A stretch of DNA of 59,882 nt from a virus, in IMG/VR virus record IMGVR_UViG_3300044451_000166, positions 1-59,882 of that record; one strand, 5' to 3'. Numbering within the stretch: the first letter of the stretch is position 1; each line of letters begins with the position of its first letter. The notes beneath the pieces were generated by a model. It saw only the letters and a program-made list of their open reading frames with translations, had not been told where the DNA came from and did not search any database. Positions 7,421-16,780 of the stretch are shown here, in pieces. Position numbers and translations under genes: made by a program.

Positions 7421-7745
7421 TAATCATTCCTAAAAAATCGTCTTCGGACAAAACAACGTACCGTCTACCGGCACAATCAAACTGTAGTACAGGGGTGCGA
7501 TCCTCTAAGATGGCTCGTTCTCGAAGATCTATTAAATCTGAAGCTTTTAAAGTTATTCCTTTGAGGTTACCGGTCAGTTTATTTTCAATCAGAAAGTTAT
7601 GGCTTCTAACGTCGTTTTTGCGCATCCAACCAGCGCCTGATTGAGCATTACGAGAACCTCTGTAAGTGTCAGCTGTCCTGATTTCTTGTTTCTTGGACTT
7701 CTTTAACAATTTACGGGTTTTGTCGGGATCACGACCTAAAATCAT
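7413..7745 (-). CDS. PD-(D/E)XK endonuclease-like protein
   Basis: 110 residues. The core GSRNAQSGAGWMRKNDVRSH, then FLIENKLT, gives Asp45 and Glu54-x-Lys56 in the order expected of small phage resolvase-type nucleases. The C-terminus (LQFDCAGRRYVVLSEDDF) is typical of the same small family. It overlaps recA by 4 bases on one side and the Cas4-like gene by 8 on the other, so the three form a tight recombination cluster. Substrate unknown; branched DNA is the likely target. Confidence 0.65.
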   Translation of the reverse strand: MILGRDPDKTRKLLKKSKKQEIRTADTYRGSRNAQSGAGWMRKNDVRSHNFLIENKLTGNLKGITLKASDLIDLRERAILEDRTPVLQFDCAGRRYVVLSEDDFLGMINE

Positions 7746-8767
7746 CGTTTAATACCAAAATGTTTCTCAACGTCAGCCTTAAGCTTCTTCTGCATTGTAA
7801 GGTCTTCGCGGAATGCGGCAACCATTTTGTCCTTACCTTGCCAACGTTCTTTGTTGTATGAGTAGTAGGCTCCTGACCTGGTAATGATCTCAACAACAGT
7901 GGCAATATTGACCATGTCTTTAACAACGTCAAAAGAGCCCAAAGAAAAACCTTCGTGGTTGGTGAAATAAAAGTCAACAACTGCAACTTGTGATGGTCGG
8001 TAAGTCTTGTTTTTCAATGTACGCGCTTTAATGCTTTGGCCTACGACCTCGTCTTTGTCTTTAATCCACTCGTCACGCTTAACTTCAACGCGGGTGAAGT
8101 AGTGAAAATTTTTGGCTTTACCACCCGGTGTAGTGCGTGGGTCTCCCCACACAACGCCAATTTTGTCCCGCCATTGATTAATCATAATGCCGACACAAGA
8201 GCGCTCTTTGTGAATCATGGATCGTTTCTGTGCCTCAGATGATTTGCGAAAGAACTTAGAAGTGACTCGAGCACCAAGACCAACTGTGAACTCATCCATT
8301 GACTTTTCTGATTCGGTAGATGGAACCAACGCGGGAAGGGAGTCGATGACTACGCAGTCGGCGGCTCTGTTGGCCATCACATCCAACACGAGGTTGTATG
8401 CGTGTTCCATCAAGTTAGTTTCAACAATCCACAAACGATTCAAATCCACGCCGATGGCGGATGCGTAACTAGGCACAAACTCCTCGGCGGCAACCCATAC
8501 AACGGTCCAATCGGGATCAAGCTGTTGGTTAGCGGCAATCGTACGAAGGGCAACGGCAGTCTTACCTGACGACTCGTCTCCAACGATTTCACTCCACTGG
8601 TTGGTGGGCCAACCACCACCAAGCATCAGGTCGTACGCCAAAATACCCGTGGTGATTCTAGGAAGTGCCGATTGCATCTCGCTTCCAAGAATGATGCACG
8701 ACTCTCCCAGGTTTTTGTTAACACCGGATACAATGTCTTTAAGACTTGCCCACTGTTGTTGATCCAT
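7742..8767 (-). CDS. recA-like: RecA/UvsX-like recombinase
   Basis: 341 residues, close to bacterial RecA length. Walker A is GDESSGKT (63-70), Walker B lies in DCVVIDSL, and the DNA-binding loop 2 region reads NQWRDKIGVVWGDPRTTPGG, close to RecA's NQxRxKIG...TTxGG. The N-terminal linker ITTGILAYDLMLGGGWP also matches RecA. It forms filaments on single-stranded DNA and catalyses strand exchange using ATP. Flanked by nuclease genes and DNA polymerase, it is probably the core of recombination-dependent replication or repair. Confidence 0.93.
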   Translation of the reverse strand: MDQQQWASLKDIVSGVNKNLGESCIILGSEMQSALPRITTGILAYDLMLGGGWPTNQWSEIVGDESSGKTAVALRTIAANQQLDPDWTVVWVAAEEFVPSYASAIGVDLNRLWIVETNLMEHAYNLVLDVMANRAADCVVIDSLPALVPSTESEKSMDEFTVGLGARVTSKFFRKSSEAQKRSMIHKERSCVGIMINQWRDKIGVVWGDPRTTPGGKAKNFHYFTRVEVKRDEWIKDKDEVVGQSIKARTLKNKTYRPSQVAVVDFYFTNHEGFSLGSFDVVKDMVNIATVVEIITRSGAYYSYNKERWQGKDKMVAAFREDLTMQKKLKADVEKHFGIKR

Positions 8768-8776
8768 TTGTGCTCC

Positions 8777-9139
8777 TCATGCTATCCATGCTGATTGATC
8801 TGCTTGTGTATATATTCCATTCCATCCGCATTCAAAGCAACGTGGGGCAGGTGGTTTATTTGTTATCCCCCCATTGGAACGACTGAAGACATTTTTACTA
8901 CCGCATTTAGGACAAGTCAAATGCCCATCCATGCGGTGAGCTTCCCCGCCAGACCACGTGCGGATTGCAGTCCCCATGTCAATTTGTCCACTGGCGTCGG
9001 TGACGGGTCGAGGTTGGGCAACCGTTGTCGTTGCCTGCTGGGTAAACGCAGGAAGAACAGTCCTTTGGGTCGTAGGTGGCAACGACGTTTTCTTTGGCGT
9101 TGTTTCTACACTAAGTTTCCTTTCCCACCAAGAACTCAT
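8777..9139 (-). CDS. Zinc-ribbon protein
   Basis: 120 residues. The N-terminus MSSWWERKL is followed by a Thr/Pro/Gln linker, and the C-terminal 50 residues carry CPKCGSKNVFSRS and CFECGWNG, a four-cysteine zinc ribbon. From memory, this layout (WWxRKL, disordered linker, terminal zinc ribbon) recurs in phages of actinobacteria, of unknown role. ATGA overlap with the upstream gene. It may bind DNA or bridge replication proteins. Confidence 0.7.
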   Translation of the reverse strand: MSSWWERKLSVETTPKKTSLPPTTQRTVLPAFTQQATTTVAQPRPVTDASGQIDMGTAIRTWSGGEAHRMDGHLTCPKCGSKNVFSRSNGGITNKPPAPRCFECGWNGIYTQADQSAWIA

Positions 9140-9501
9140 TCAACTACCACTTCTCCAAGTAATGCAATTTTTTCGTTCATGAGTAATTTTTGAACAAGGG
9201 CAATTCCATAAGCAAGAATGATTGACTTGGTTTGATTAACTATTTCCACTACCTCCGGATTGTCATCGGATAGTTCTTGCATTCCTTTGGTTAACACTTC
9301 AGAAAACCATTCTACAGATTCAACGACTTCATTAAAGATACCAAGTCCATATAACATTTCCCATTGATCAGAAACCCATTCCTGTTCCTTGACTTTAACA
9401 TCCTCTGATGTTCCAGTAAATCCGTGTTGTTTTGCAATATCTTGTCCAAGGTACATGGAAAGCATCAAATAAAAAGTTCTTTTATCAATGATGTGATTCA
9501 T
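9136..9501 (-). CDS. Hypothetical acidic protein, 121 aa
   Basis: Helical, acidic protein (MNHIIDKRTFYLMLSMYLG at the start, many Glu and Val later), with no known domain, cysteine pair or membrane segment. It overlaps the polymerase gene by 4 bases and the zinc-ribbon gene by 4, so translation is probably coupled to DNA polymerase. Function unknown. Confidence 0.6.
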   Translation of the reverse strand: MNHIIDKRTFYLMLSMYLGQDIAKQHGFTGTSEDVKVKEQEWVSDQWEMLYGLGIFNEVVESVEWFSEVLTKGMQELSDDNPEVVEIVNQTKSIILAYGIALVQKLLMNEKIALLGEVVVE

Positions 9502-11540
9502 TTTCCTTTAGCCTCCGACCAGCTATGCGCTGTATGACAAGATACTTTAAGTGATACCCCCATGATAGATCGATTATGGCCCATGGCGTTTACAAAAAGT
9601 TCTTGAACGTCTTCACTTTCGGGAGAAACCGCAACGAGCTCGTCGTGAACCTGCACGACTAACTTAGCATTTGTATCTTTAAAAGCAGAAAAAACTTGAA
9701 TCATGGCATCTTTACAAATATCTGCGGCTGAGCCTTGAATAACCGCGTTAATTGCTTGGCGTTCGGCTCTCGATGCAAGTTCAGGATTGGAAGACGTGAT
9801 GTCAATAAGCCGACGGCGGCGACCACTTAGTGTGGTTACGTACCCTCTTTTTTGAGCAAGCGTAATGGTTTTGTTTTTCCATTGAGTAAGTCCCTTAAAA
9901 CTTTGCTTATAGGCAGTCAAGATGTTATGGGCGTGGGTGTCATCAATGCCGGTTGTTCTAGCAAGCTTTGCGTAACCACCGCCGTATGCCGTAAGAAAGT
10001 TAACACCCTTGCCAATCTGTCGTTCTTCAGAAGTAACTTTCTCCAGTGGTTTTTTAAATACAACTGCGGCGGTTGCGGTGTGAATGTCAATATCTTCATT
10101 AAAAATTCGAAGGAGTTCCTTGTCCTGGCTGAACATGGCCATGACGCGCAACTCAATCTGATCGTAGTCAGCAACAAGCATCTTGTACCCGTCCGGTGGT
10201 ACAAATAGTTTTCTTACTGTTGACTCTCTAGGAATGTTTTGGAGGTTGGGATCAGAAGAGGAAAGGCGGCCTGTGGATGTCCTGTGTAGGTGAAATGACG
10301 GATGGAGTTTCCCCCTATTAAGTTTTGGAATAAGCCCCTCAACATAAGTGGACTTTAATTTTTGCAATTCCTGCCAGTCAAGAAGAAGGGGAATAATAGG
10401 GTGCTTACCCCGGAGCTTTTCCAAAGACTCACTATCCACAGATGGTGCGTTATTTGGTGTTTTCTTGGGTGGCTTGAGACCAAGACCACCCTTTCGCTTT
10501 TTGTTAAAAAGAAACTGTTGTTTCTCCTTATTTGAGTCGGGGTTAAACCCGGGGTAAGCGATCTCTGAAATGGCTAGCAACGTATCTTTAAGCTTATTAT
10601 CAAGTTCTTTGCGCAGGGATTTCAGTGATGAGTAATCAACTGAAATACCTTCTTCTTCCATGTGCATGATGACGTATAGCAAATCCATGTCTTTCTCAAG
10701 CACCGGAATAAGGGGGCAATCAATCTTAATTTTTGCAATAAGTTTCTTATAGGTGAGCCACGCCCACCGGGCATCTAAATGAACATAGCGAGCAGCAACA
10801 TCGAATGGAACATTATCAATGTTCTTTCCAATTTTTCCTTCTCGATAGGCATTGTGGTTGGAAAAATTATGTTGGATGAGACTGACAAGGGAGAAGCTGC
10901 TGATGTTCTCATCACATATATGTTGAAGCACCATGGTGTCGCAGTAGGGCTTTGATGGCAGTTCACCGTAGTACTTTTGAATGGATCTAGCGTCAAACTT
11001 AACGTTGTGGTTTACTTTTACGCAGTCGCTGAAAAATAATGGTCGCAGAGCTTCAAACACTTCAAAACGATCAAGTTGTTGTGGCGGTAATTCAAACGTT
11101 GCTGGAATCACGTACTTTGTTTTAGCAAGAGACTCAGAACCATCTTTTAAAACTTTGCGATATCCGGGTGGTGGGACGGTTGATCCATCACCCCTCACCT
11201 CTGGTGTAATTACTTTGCCAATCTTGTGTCCCATGGGGATTGCCCAGGAGTGTTCTGTCGTAGCAATGCCCATCCAAAACACTTCGTTGCGCTTCGGGTC
11301 GAGGGCCAGCTGAGATAAATATCGTTGTCGTATGACTTCTGTTGATCGAGAAACAATGTCAGCACTGGGGTTCTTGAGTGTTTTGATGTGTTCTGCGCAC
11401 TCTTTTTCAAAAAGCTCTAAAACGTCAGAATGACGCTCAAGAACCCCACGTGACTCAATATCAAACGAGAACGCCCCGGCTGCCTTTACAACAGAAACAA
11501 TTTCGCTGATTTCGGAAACGGTGTGGACCGTTAAGGCCAT
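9498..11540 (-). CDS. polA-like: DNA polymerase I (family A) with 3'-5' exonuclease
   Basis: 680 residues. The exonuclease domain occupies about residues 20-270: FSFDIES (Asp27, Glu29), VNHNVKFDARSI and YVHLDARWAWLTY. The polymerase domain holds motif A LVADYDQIELRV, RTSTGRLSSSDPNLQNIP, finger motif RQIGKGVNFLTAYGGG and motif C VQVHDELV. There is no 5'-3' exonuclease domain, as usual in phages. An insertion-like segment is visible at residues 80-150. It is the replicative polymerase candidate, lying between the SSB-like protein and RecA. Confidence 0.96.
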   Translation of the reverse strand: MALTVHTVSEISEIVSVVKAAGAFSFDIESRGVLERHSDVLELFEKECAEHIKTLKNPSADIVSRSTEVIRQRYLSQLALDPKRNEVFWMGIATTEHSWAIPMGHKIGKVITPEVRGDGSTVPPPGYRKVLKDGSESLAKTKYVIPATFELPPQQLDRFEVFEALRPLFFSDCVKVNHNVKFDARSIQKYYGELPSKPYCDTMVLQHICDENISSFSLVSLIQHNFSNHNAYREGKIGKNIDNVPFDVAARYVHLDARWAWLTYKKLIAKIKIDCPLIPVLEKDMDLLYVIMHMEEEGISVDYSSLKSLRKELDNKLKDTLLAISEIAYPGFNPDSNKEKQQFLFNKKRKGGLGLKPPKKTPNNAPSVDSESLEKLRGKHPIIPLLLDWQELQKLKSTYVEGLIPKLNRGKLHPSFHLHRTSTGRLSSSDPNLQNIPRESTVRKLFVPPDGYKMLVADYDQIELRVMAMFSQDKELLRIFNEDIDIHTATAAVVFKKPLEKVTSEERQIGKGVNFLTAYGGGYAKLARTTGIDDTHAHNILTAYKQSFKGLTQWKNKTITLAQKRGYVTTLSGRRRRLIDITSSNPELASRAERQAINAVIQGSAADICKDAMIQVFSAFKDTNAKLVVQVHDELVAVSPESEDVQELFVNAMGHNRSIMGVSLKVSCHTAHSWSEAKGK

Positions 11541-11543
11541 CAG

Positions 11544-12266
11544 TTAATCCGCTTGGACAATCTCTGAGGCAATTTCCAGGAGGTCGGTGTGCGACGGAAC
11601 CTGAATGATGTCGGAGGAATATGCCTTGTTGCGAAGTGCCGACATGGTTTCATCGGACAACGCCTGCAGGTTGAACTCCGTCAGGTCACGCTCACGCACG
11701 AGTTGAAGCAGGGTTTGGGTCTGAGCGCCCTTGCCAGTGCGGGAAATTGCCCAGTAGTGCTTGGACAACGGGCCCTGTCGTGGGTCGTTGTGATAGTTGC
11801 GAAGCTGGTCGATGAGACGAACCCCAACCTCCAACGAACGGATATCCGGATCCTCGTTGCTGGTCAACAGCGCCACGTTAAACGCAAACTTGCTGTTGGC
11901 ACGAAGGCCTGCCTTGCACAGAGGACAGCCGTTGGGGTGGTTGCTGAGGCAGATGAAAGATTTCTGTCCCTCGCGCTCAACCCAGTGGGTTCGGAATGAT
12001 GCGTACGGCTCATCTTCAATGAACTTGATGATCTGTGCATCTTCAGTGATCTTGAGACGCTGTGCGTATGGCGTGGTTGCCTCTTGCACTTTCTGTGCGG
12101 CTACCCACCCACGCTTGATGACCATCGTTGCTGATGCCGTGGTTGGGGCGGGCTTGTCAACGCGCTCCTTCTTCGTCATTGTCGTGACGTTCTTTGCGGT
12201 GTCGTCAATGGGTTCCATGTCAATGGTGTCATCGACTTCGAACTCTTCACTATATTTGTTTGGCAT
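11544..12266 (-). CDS. gp32-like single-stranded DNA-binding protein
   Basis: 240 residues. After an acidic N-terminus, GWVAAQKVQE starts the core; IKFIEDEPYASFRTHWVER, FICLSNHPNGCPLCKAG and ANSKFAFNVALL follow. These resemble the gp32-like SSB proteins of phages, including the Cys/His zinc-type segment (CLSNHPNGCPLC). It has a good ribosome site (AAAGGA). Base composition is more GC-rich than its neighbours, which could reflect high expression. Role: coating of ssDNA at the fork and in recombination. Assignment rests on pattern memory, not on alignment. Confidence 0.75.
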   Translation of the reverse strand: MPNKYSEEFEVDDTIDMEPIDDTAKNVTTMTKKERVDKPAPTTASATMVIKRGWVAAQKVQEATTPYAQRLKITEDAQIIKFIEDEPYASFRTHWVEREGQKSFICLSNHPNGCPLCKAGLRANSKFAFNVALLTSNEDPDIRSLEVGVRLIDQLRNYHNDPRQGPLSKHYWAISRTGKGAQTQTLLQLVRERDLTEFNLQALSDETMSALRNKAYSSDIIQVPSHTDLLEIASEIVQAD

Positions 12267-12281
12267 GATATTTGTCCTTTG

Positions 12282-12773
12282 TTACTTTGTCCAGTGTTGT
12301 TTGATGTATCTCTTGAATTCACTCCATTTAGCTGAACTCAACCTTGGCTGATCGCCAATGAATCGCTCAACTGCTTGGATAATCAACTCTACCTGTGCGC
12401 GAGTGTAAAGACGACGACCCTTGGACTGTTTTCCAGGAAGTTGTTGTGACTTTGGTATCGCGCTTCGGTAGGTTGCGGGAGGAATCCACCCCCGGCTTTC
12501 CCACATCCGCAGGGTGACCGGCTTCCGGCCCAAAAGCCTGGCCAGTTGCCCTACGGTGTAGAACTCTTGACGCACACCGTTGATGGTGTAAATCGTCGGC
12601 TTTACGTTATCAGAGGGGTCTCCCAAGGTTTCGTACCCTTTTCTATTTTTTGGCTTTTTTGAGCCGGGGTAGTTTGGAAGATCTTTGAAAATGTTATTTA
12701 AACTTTCAGTGCCCAAGATTCTTTCTCCATGTAAAAAGACTTTATTTGTTCTTGCAATTCTGGGTTTTGCCAT
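12282..12773 (-). CDS. MerR-like HTH DNA-binding protein
   Basis: 163 residues. The helix-turn-helix core is FYTVGQLARLLGRKPVTLRM then WESRGWIP, a clear MerR/excisionase-type winged HTH at about residues 70-100, followed by a basic linker and C-terminal helices. The ATG at 12773 would overlap the upstream gene by 76 bases, which is unusual. A TTG at 12716 reduces the overlap and keeps the HTH, so the start is uncertain. It may regulate this block or act in replication. Confidence 0.75.
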   Translation of the reverse strand: MAKPRIARTNKVFLHGERILGTESLNNIFKDLPNYPGSKKPKNRKGYETLGDPSDNVKPTIYTINGVRQEFYTVGQLARLLGRKPVTLRMWESRGWIPPATYRSAIPKSQQLPGKQSKGRRLYTRAQVELIIQAVERFIGDQPRLSSAKWSEFKRYIKQHWTK

Positions 12774-13087
12774 GCTAATCCAAGGATTTTGTCCTCATTT
12801 AACACTTCTACTACTTCTTTAACGACATCCCAATGTCCGTTTTGTTTTGCCCATGCTTCAGCAGCAGATGCGTTAAATACTTTACTAACACGGCGTTCTC
12901 GTTTAATTTCAACATCGTCAATGGTAAGCCAAATGTGTCCGTTGTTATCTGTGGTTCCCAACGTGGTGAGAGCTTCTGTCAACTTGGTTTTCATTTCAGC
13001 GTTGCGCTTCTCAAGAGAGTCGATCATCTCTTTGGCTTTCTTGTACTCACGCACAAGGCCTTTAACGTAGTCTTCATCTAGTGACAT
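12698..13087 (-). CDS. Coiled-coil hypothetical protein, 129 aa
   Basis: The N-terminal half (DYVKGLVREYKKAKEMIDSL) is a coiled coil. The second half has HIWLTIDDVEIKRERRVSK, AEAWAKQNGHWDVVKEVVEV and a conserved-looking end YMEKESWALKV. I remember similar proteins in phage replication clusters, always without a known function. GAGG lies upstream of the ATG. It follows the SNF2-like helicase gene with a one-base gap. Confidence 0.65.
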   Translation of the reverse strand: MSLDEDYVKGLVREYKKAKEMIDSLEKRNAEMKTKLTEALTTLGTTDNNGHIWLTIDDVEIKRERRVSKVFNASAAEAWAKQNGHWDVVKEVVEVLNEDKILGLAWQNPELQEQIKSFYMEKESWALKV

Positions 13088-13088
13088 G

Positions 13089-14630
13089 TCATACCTCGCT
13101 TGTTTTGAGAAAATCGCTTAATGTTCCTAATGTTATTTGATAGCTATTACTGTAGTCGTACTCACCGTCGATAAACGCTTTATTGATATTGCGTTTTTCT
13201 TGAAGCATTTCATATTGGCGTTCTTCTACGCTTCCTTCCATAACTAACGCCACAATGTTAACGTGGGTGTGCTCGGACGACAACCTGATAATGCGAGACT
13301 CTCTCTGGTCGAGTTTTCCGGCACTCCAAGGCAAGTCATACGAAATAAGGTAATTGGCTACCGGCAGGTCCAGACCATAGCCACCGGCATCAGATGACAG
13401 AAACAGCCGTACGGAGGGATCGTTCGTAAACGTTTGTTTGGCAACATCTCGTTGGGCATTGTTCATGGTTCCGTCAAAAATAACGCTTCTGGTCAGGTGG
13501 GCCGTTGCTTTTTGTATCAACTTAAGGTTGTAGGTGTAAAACGAAAACAGGACCACTTTGTTTTTGGGATCTTCATTCAATACCGTTTCAAGATATTCAA
13601 CCAGTGTTTCTTGTTTTGGAGATTTTAGTTTTGAATAAACAATCCCTCGCTTGACAAGTTTGTTGGCGTATTCACTGCCCTGTTTTGTTGTTGTGTTGTG
13701 CAAGTGGGCAGATAAAAGAACAAGCTGTGGGTTATCGCAAAACATTCTAAGTGCGGTGATTTGAGACATGATGAATCCTTGGTCAGAGTTGTCTTGTCTA
13801 CCGTAATAGTGAGTCCAAAGATCAAAACCACGACCAAACGTGCTGATGGCTTTTTGAATTGAATCAAGCAGTTCTCGAGCAATAATCCGATACGCCCTGG
13901 CCCCATCTTTGTCAAACGGAACCGGGATAACGGAGTGAACAATTTTGGGAAGCTGGTCTGCGATGTCTTCTCGACGTTTACGAATCATTACTGGGCGAAG
14001 ACTGTTTTGTAACACGTCAAGGTTTCGATAGCGAAGTGGTCTTCCAAACATCCTGTCACGAACAATAAAAGTACGGTCAAACGTATTGAAGTCTCCCAAG
14101 ATTTTGGAATTGACAAACTCCATGATTGAAAACAATTCTTCGGGTCGGTTTTCAATTGGTTGTCCGGTGAGAGCAAATCGATAATGATATGTTTTGCCAA
14201 TGCGCTTGAGCATCCGCGAACGCTGCGAGCGTGGAGTTTTAATCATGGTTGCTTCATCAATCACCATTGCCCCAAATGCTTGTTCGGAATAATACGAAAA
14301 ATCTCGCTTGAGCGATTCGGGATTCACAATTACATAGCGAGACCCAATAGATTTTCTCCATAAATCAACGCGGGTGTTTTGTGACCCGTCAATTACAGTT
14401 GCATGTGCATCAGTAAACTTTTGTACCTCACGAAGCCACTGGTACTTGAGCGCCGCCGGAACAACAATCAATGCTCGTTCAATTTCTTTGTTTTCGTACA
14501 AGTATTCAAGTGCGGCAAGTGTCGTCACCGTCTTACCGGCGCCCATCACGAGCGCCAGGAGCATCTGTCCGCGTTCGACCATTACATCAACGGCCTCTTG
14601 TTGAAAAGGGTAAAGTTTTCCTTTAAACAT
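13089..14630 (-). CDS. SNF2/DEAD-type helicase
   Basis: 513 residues from ATG 14630 (GGTGGA upstream). Domain 1: Q-like LYPFQQEAVD, Walker A MGAGKT (29-34), motif II VIDEAT, motif III LTGQPIEN. Domain 2: VVLFSFYTYNL, SSDAGGYGLDL and LDQRESRIIRLSS, equivalent to motifs V and VI. This is a two-RecA-fold SF2 translocase of SNF2 type. It may remodel forks or remove bound proteins during replication. Its start overlaps the primase stop by 8 bases. Confidence 0.9.
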   Translation of the reverse strand: MFKGKLYPFQQEAVDVMVERGQMLLALVMGAGKTVTTLAALEYLYENKEIERALIVVPAALKYQWLREVQKFTDAHATVIDGSQNTRVDLWRKSIGSRYVIVNPESLKRDFSYYSEQAFGAMVIDEATMIKTPRSQRSRMLKRIGKTYHYRFALTGQPIENRPEELFSIMEFVNSKILGDFNTFDRTFIVRDRMFGRPLRYRNLDVLQNSLRPVMIRKRREDIADQLPKIVHSVIPVPFDKDGARAYRIIARELLDSIQKAISTFGRGFDLWTHYYGRQDNSDQGFIMSQITALRMFCDNPQLVLLSAHLHNTTTKQGSEYANKLVKRGIVYSKLKSPKQETLVEYLETVLNEDPKNKVVLFSFYTYNLKLIQKATAHLTRSVIFDGTMNNAQRDVAKQTFTNDPSVRLFLSSDAGGYGLDLPVANYLISYDLPWSAGKLDQRESRIIRLSSEHTHVNIVALVMEGSVEERQYEMLQEKRNINKAFIDGEYDYSNSYQITLGTLSDFLKTSEV

Positions 14631-15552
14631 TTGTAATCCACCACGGTAGCACTGACGCTTTAGTAACTGCTTCATAGATCTCAGAGTCTGTCATGTCTCC
14701 AATATCTTTAGCAGATGTATGACGATATCTTAACCATGTAACAGGGTATCTGAACGATGGTAAAAACTTTTTTAATTTCTTTGCCGAATTAATGCCTGCC
14801 TCGTCGTTGTCTAAGGCAACTACAAGCTTATTTACGTACATGGAAAGCAGGGAAATCTGGCTCTTGCTGATGTGAGCACCAAAAGAAGCAAGACCACATA
14901 CTCCGTCCATAACTGTGTTCAGCCGGACTACGTCCAGGGGGGATTCAACAAGCACACATGTACCAGAGTTAATAGAGTCAATGCCAAACAATGTTTTTGA
15001 TTTAGAAACGCCAGTTGGATAGTTTAAAACGCGGGATTTGGATTTAGATTGCCAACCCAGTAGTTCTCCTGTGGGAGCAACAATTGGGATCACCCACGCT
15101 TGAGTTGATGGGTCCCATCGAATACCGTACCGGCGAACTGCTTCCCTGTCGATGTTCTTCTCCTGCAGTCGCGCATCAGATGGAACAGAAAACTTGCTAA
15201 AAATAAGCCAATCAACAGGTACGTTTTTTTCTTCTGATTTTGGTGTTGAAATTCGACCAAGGCTATTGTTAATCAAAAATTTGTGAATCGCAACAATAGA
15301 ATCCGTTTCTCCAGTGATCTCAGAAACAAGCTGAGAAAGCGTGCCACGAGCACCGCACGAGTAACAAATCCACAATCCGGTATTTCCATTCATTGACCAT
15401 GATGGGGACTTGTCTTCTTTGCCAGTACGCGAAAAATGTACTGGGCATCTGGCTGAGATTTCCTTTTCCCCTGCTCTAACAACGTCAACGCCAAGGCGGC
15501 GTAAAACGTCAGCAAGGTCAGTAATACCAGTTGTCTGTGTCATTGTCGTCAT
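14623..15552 (-). CDS. DnaG-type DNA primase
   Basis: 309 residues from ATG 15552, chosen for the GGGAG about 9 bases upstream; ATGs at 15558 and 15543 are alternatives. N-terminal zinc site CPVH...CYSC (Cys36, His39, Cys63, Cys66) and TOPRIM motifs LVESPLDVV (Glu203) and VVALDNDEAG (Asp248, Asp250). It lacks the C-terminal helicase-interaction domain of bacterial DnaG, so it is compact. It overlaps the helicase gene by 35 bases, which suggests tightly coupled expression of primase and helicase. Confidence 0.92.
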   Translation of the reverse strand: MTTMTQTTGITDLADVLRRLGVDVVRAGEKEISARCPVHFSRTGKEDKSPSWSMNGNTGLWICYSCGARGTLSQLVSEITGETDSIVAIHKFLINNSLGRISTPKSEEKNVPVDWLIFSKFSVPSDARLQEKNIDREAVRRYGIRWDPSTQAWVIPIVAPTGELLGWQSKSKSRVLNYPTGVSKSKTLFGIDSINSGTCVLVESPLDVVRLNTVMDGVCGLASFGAHISKSQISLLSMYVNKLVVALDNDEAGINSAKKLKKFLPSFRYPVTWLRYRHTSAKDIGDMTDSEIYEAVTKASVLPWWITNV

Positions 15553-16780
15553 CAGCATCTTCTCCCACTTCGGTAAAATTCATGTTCGCCCAATCCCAGT
15601 TAATACGTATTTCTCCAAGGGGTGCGGACCTGGCTAGAACAACTCTAATGATGGCCTGTTCTTCAATATCGGGATCTGCTTCTACGCCAAGGACAAGGTC
15701 GGAATCCTGAGCAAATGAAGAGGTGTAACCAATCGCATCTGATGTAATTTTTCTTGACTTGCGATTGTTGAGCTTCCACGACAATACTTGGGTAGTTCCA
15801 ACAATTGGGATGTCTTCATTTTGGGCAACTCGTTTTAGGGACCGAGTGATGTTGGTGAGTGCCTGTGGTGATCCCTTTGGTTCTTCGTTCTCGTCATCCA
15901 TCAAGTACACACCGTCAACAAACAAAATATCCGGTTTATATTCTTTAATTTTTGCGGCAAGTGCCCCAACTGTTGTTAGAGCAGATGTGTCTTCAGTAAT
16001 GATAAAGGGGTGCATGTTCTTTCTCATCCTAAGAGTATTAGCAACTTTTTCTAATTCCTTTTCACTCATTGCCCCGCGTAGGATGTTGCTGTAGGGGACG
16101 CCCGCGACGATTGCGTCGTATCGAGCCGCTTGTTCATCTGCCGACATTTCAAACGATACAAACAGGGGCGTTTTTCCGTGCAGGTGAGCTGCATTTGCCA
16201 TGTACAAAGTCATTAATGATTTACCACGCTTTGCCTCACCAACAAAGGTGATTAGCTGCTGTGGACGAAATCCGGATGTAATTCTATCTAGGCCGAGCAA
16301 TCCGGTTGGAATGCCGCGTAAACCGTTGGGTGTTTTCTGCAATTCAATGTATTTCTCAACTCGTTGTTCCCATGTCTCAATAAGGTTTACGTCTCGAAGT
16401 TTGGTTGTATCTGTAGTGGCTTTATTTACGCCTTTTGTAAGCAGTGTAAGTGCGGCATTTACTGCGCCTTGCTCAAGTGCAGGCATCGCCTCCGCAACGG
16501 ACTCAAGTAGACTTCTGTGTTTGTAAGACTTGTAAACCTCGTCAATTAACCCACTAAATGGTTCTTTAGAGGCATCAACAAAGGTAATGTCACCAAATTG
16601 TTGTTTGACTGCTCGAGTGGTTGGTACAGAATTGTGCTCACGCCAATAAATAATGATCCATTCCCAAACATGGCTCCACGCCGATGTGAAATGTATGTTT
16701 TTGATACCAAGCTTTAGGGGGTGCGTAATGTTTTGTTCTTGGATTATCTTGCTAATAAGGAGATGTTCTGCACTAGCCAT
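15518..16780 (-). CDS. dnaB-like: DnaB-like replicative helicase
   Basis: 420 residues. The N-terminal domain (to about 150) is helical, then GIPTGLLGLDRITSGFRPQQ opens the RecA-like ATPase with Walker A GEAKRGKS (181-188), SFEMSADE and Walker B DILFVDGVYL. The end is acidic (GEDADDDNDTDNWYY). Shorter than E. coli DnaB. It unwinds DNA as a hexamer at the fork. The gene sits between the primase and the putative helicase-loader genes; the start overlaps the upstream stop (TAATG). Confidence 0.92.
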   Translation of the reverse strand: MASAEHLLISKIIQEQNITHPLKLGIKNIHFTSAWSHVWEWIIIYWREHNSVPTTRAVKQQFGDITFVDASKEPFSGLIDEVYKSYKHRSLLESVAEAMPALEQGAVNAALTLLTKGVNKATTDTTKLRDVNLIETWEQRVEKYIELQKTPNGLRGIPTGLLGLDRITSGFRPQQLITFVGEAKRGKSLMTLYMANAAHLHGKTPLFVSFEMSADEQAARYDAIVAGVPYSNILRGAMSEKELEKVANTLRMRKNMHPFIITEDTSALTTVGALAAKIKEYKPDILFVDGVYLMDDENEEPKGSPQALTNITRSLKRVAQNEDIPIVGTTQVLSWKLNNRKSRKITSDAIGYTSSFAQDSDLVLGVEADPDIEEQAIIRVVLARSAPLGEIRINWDWANMNFTEVGEDADDDNDTDNWYY

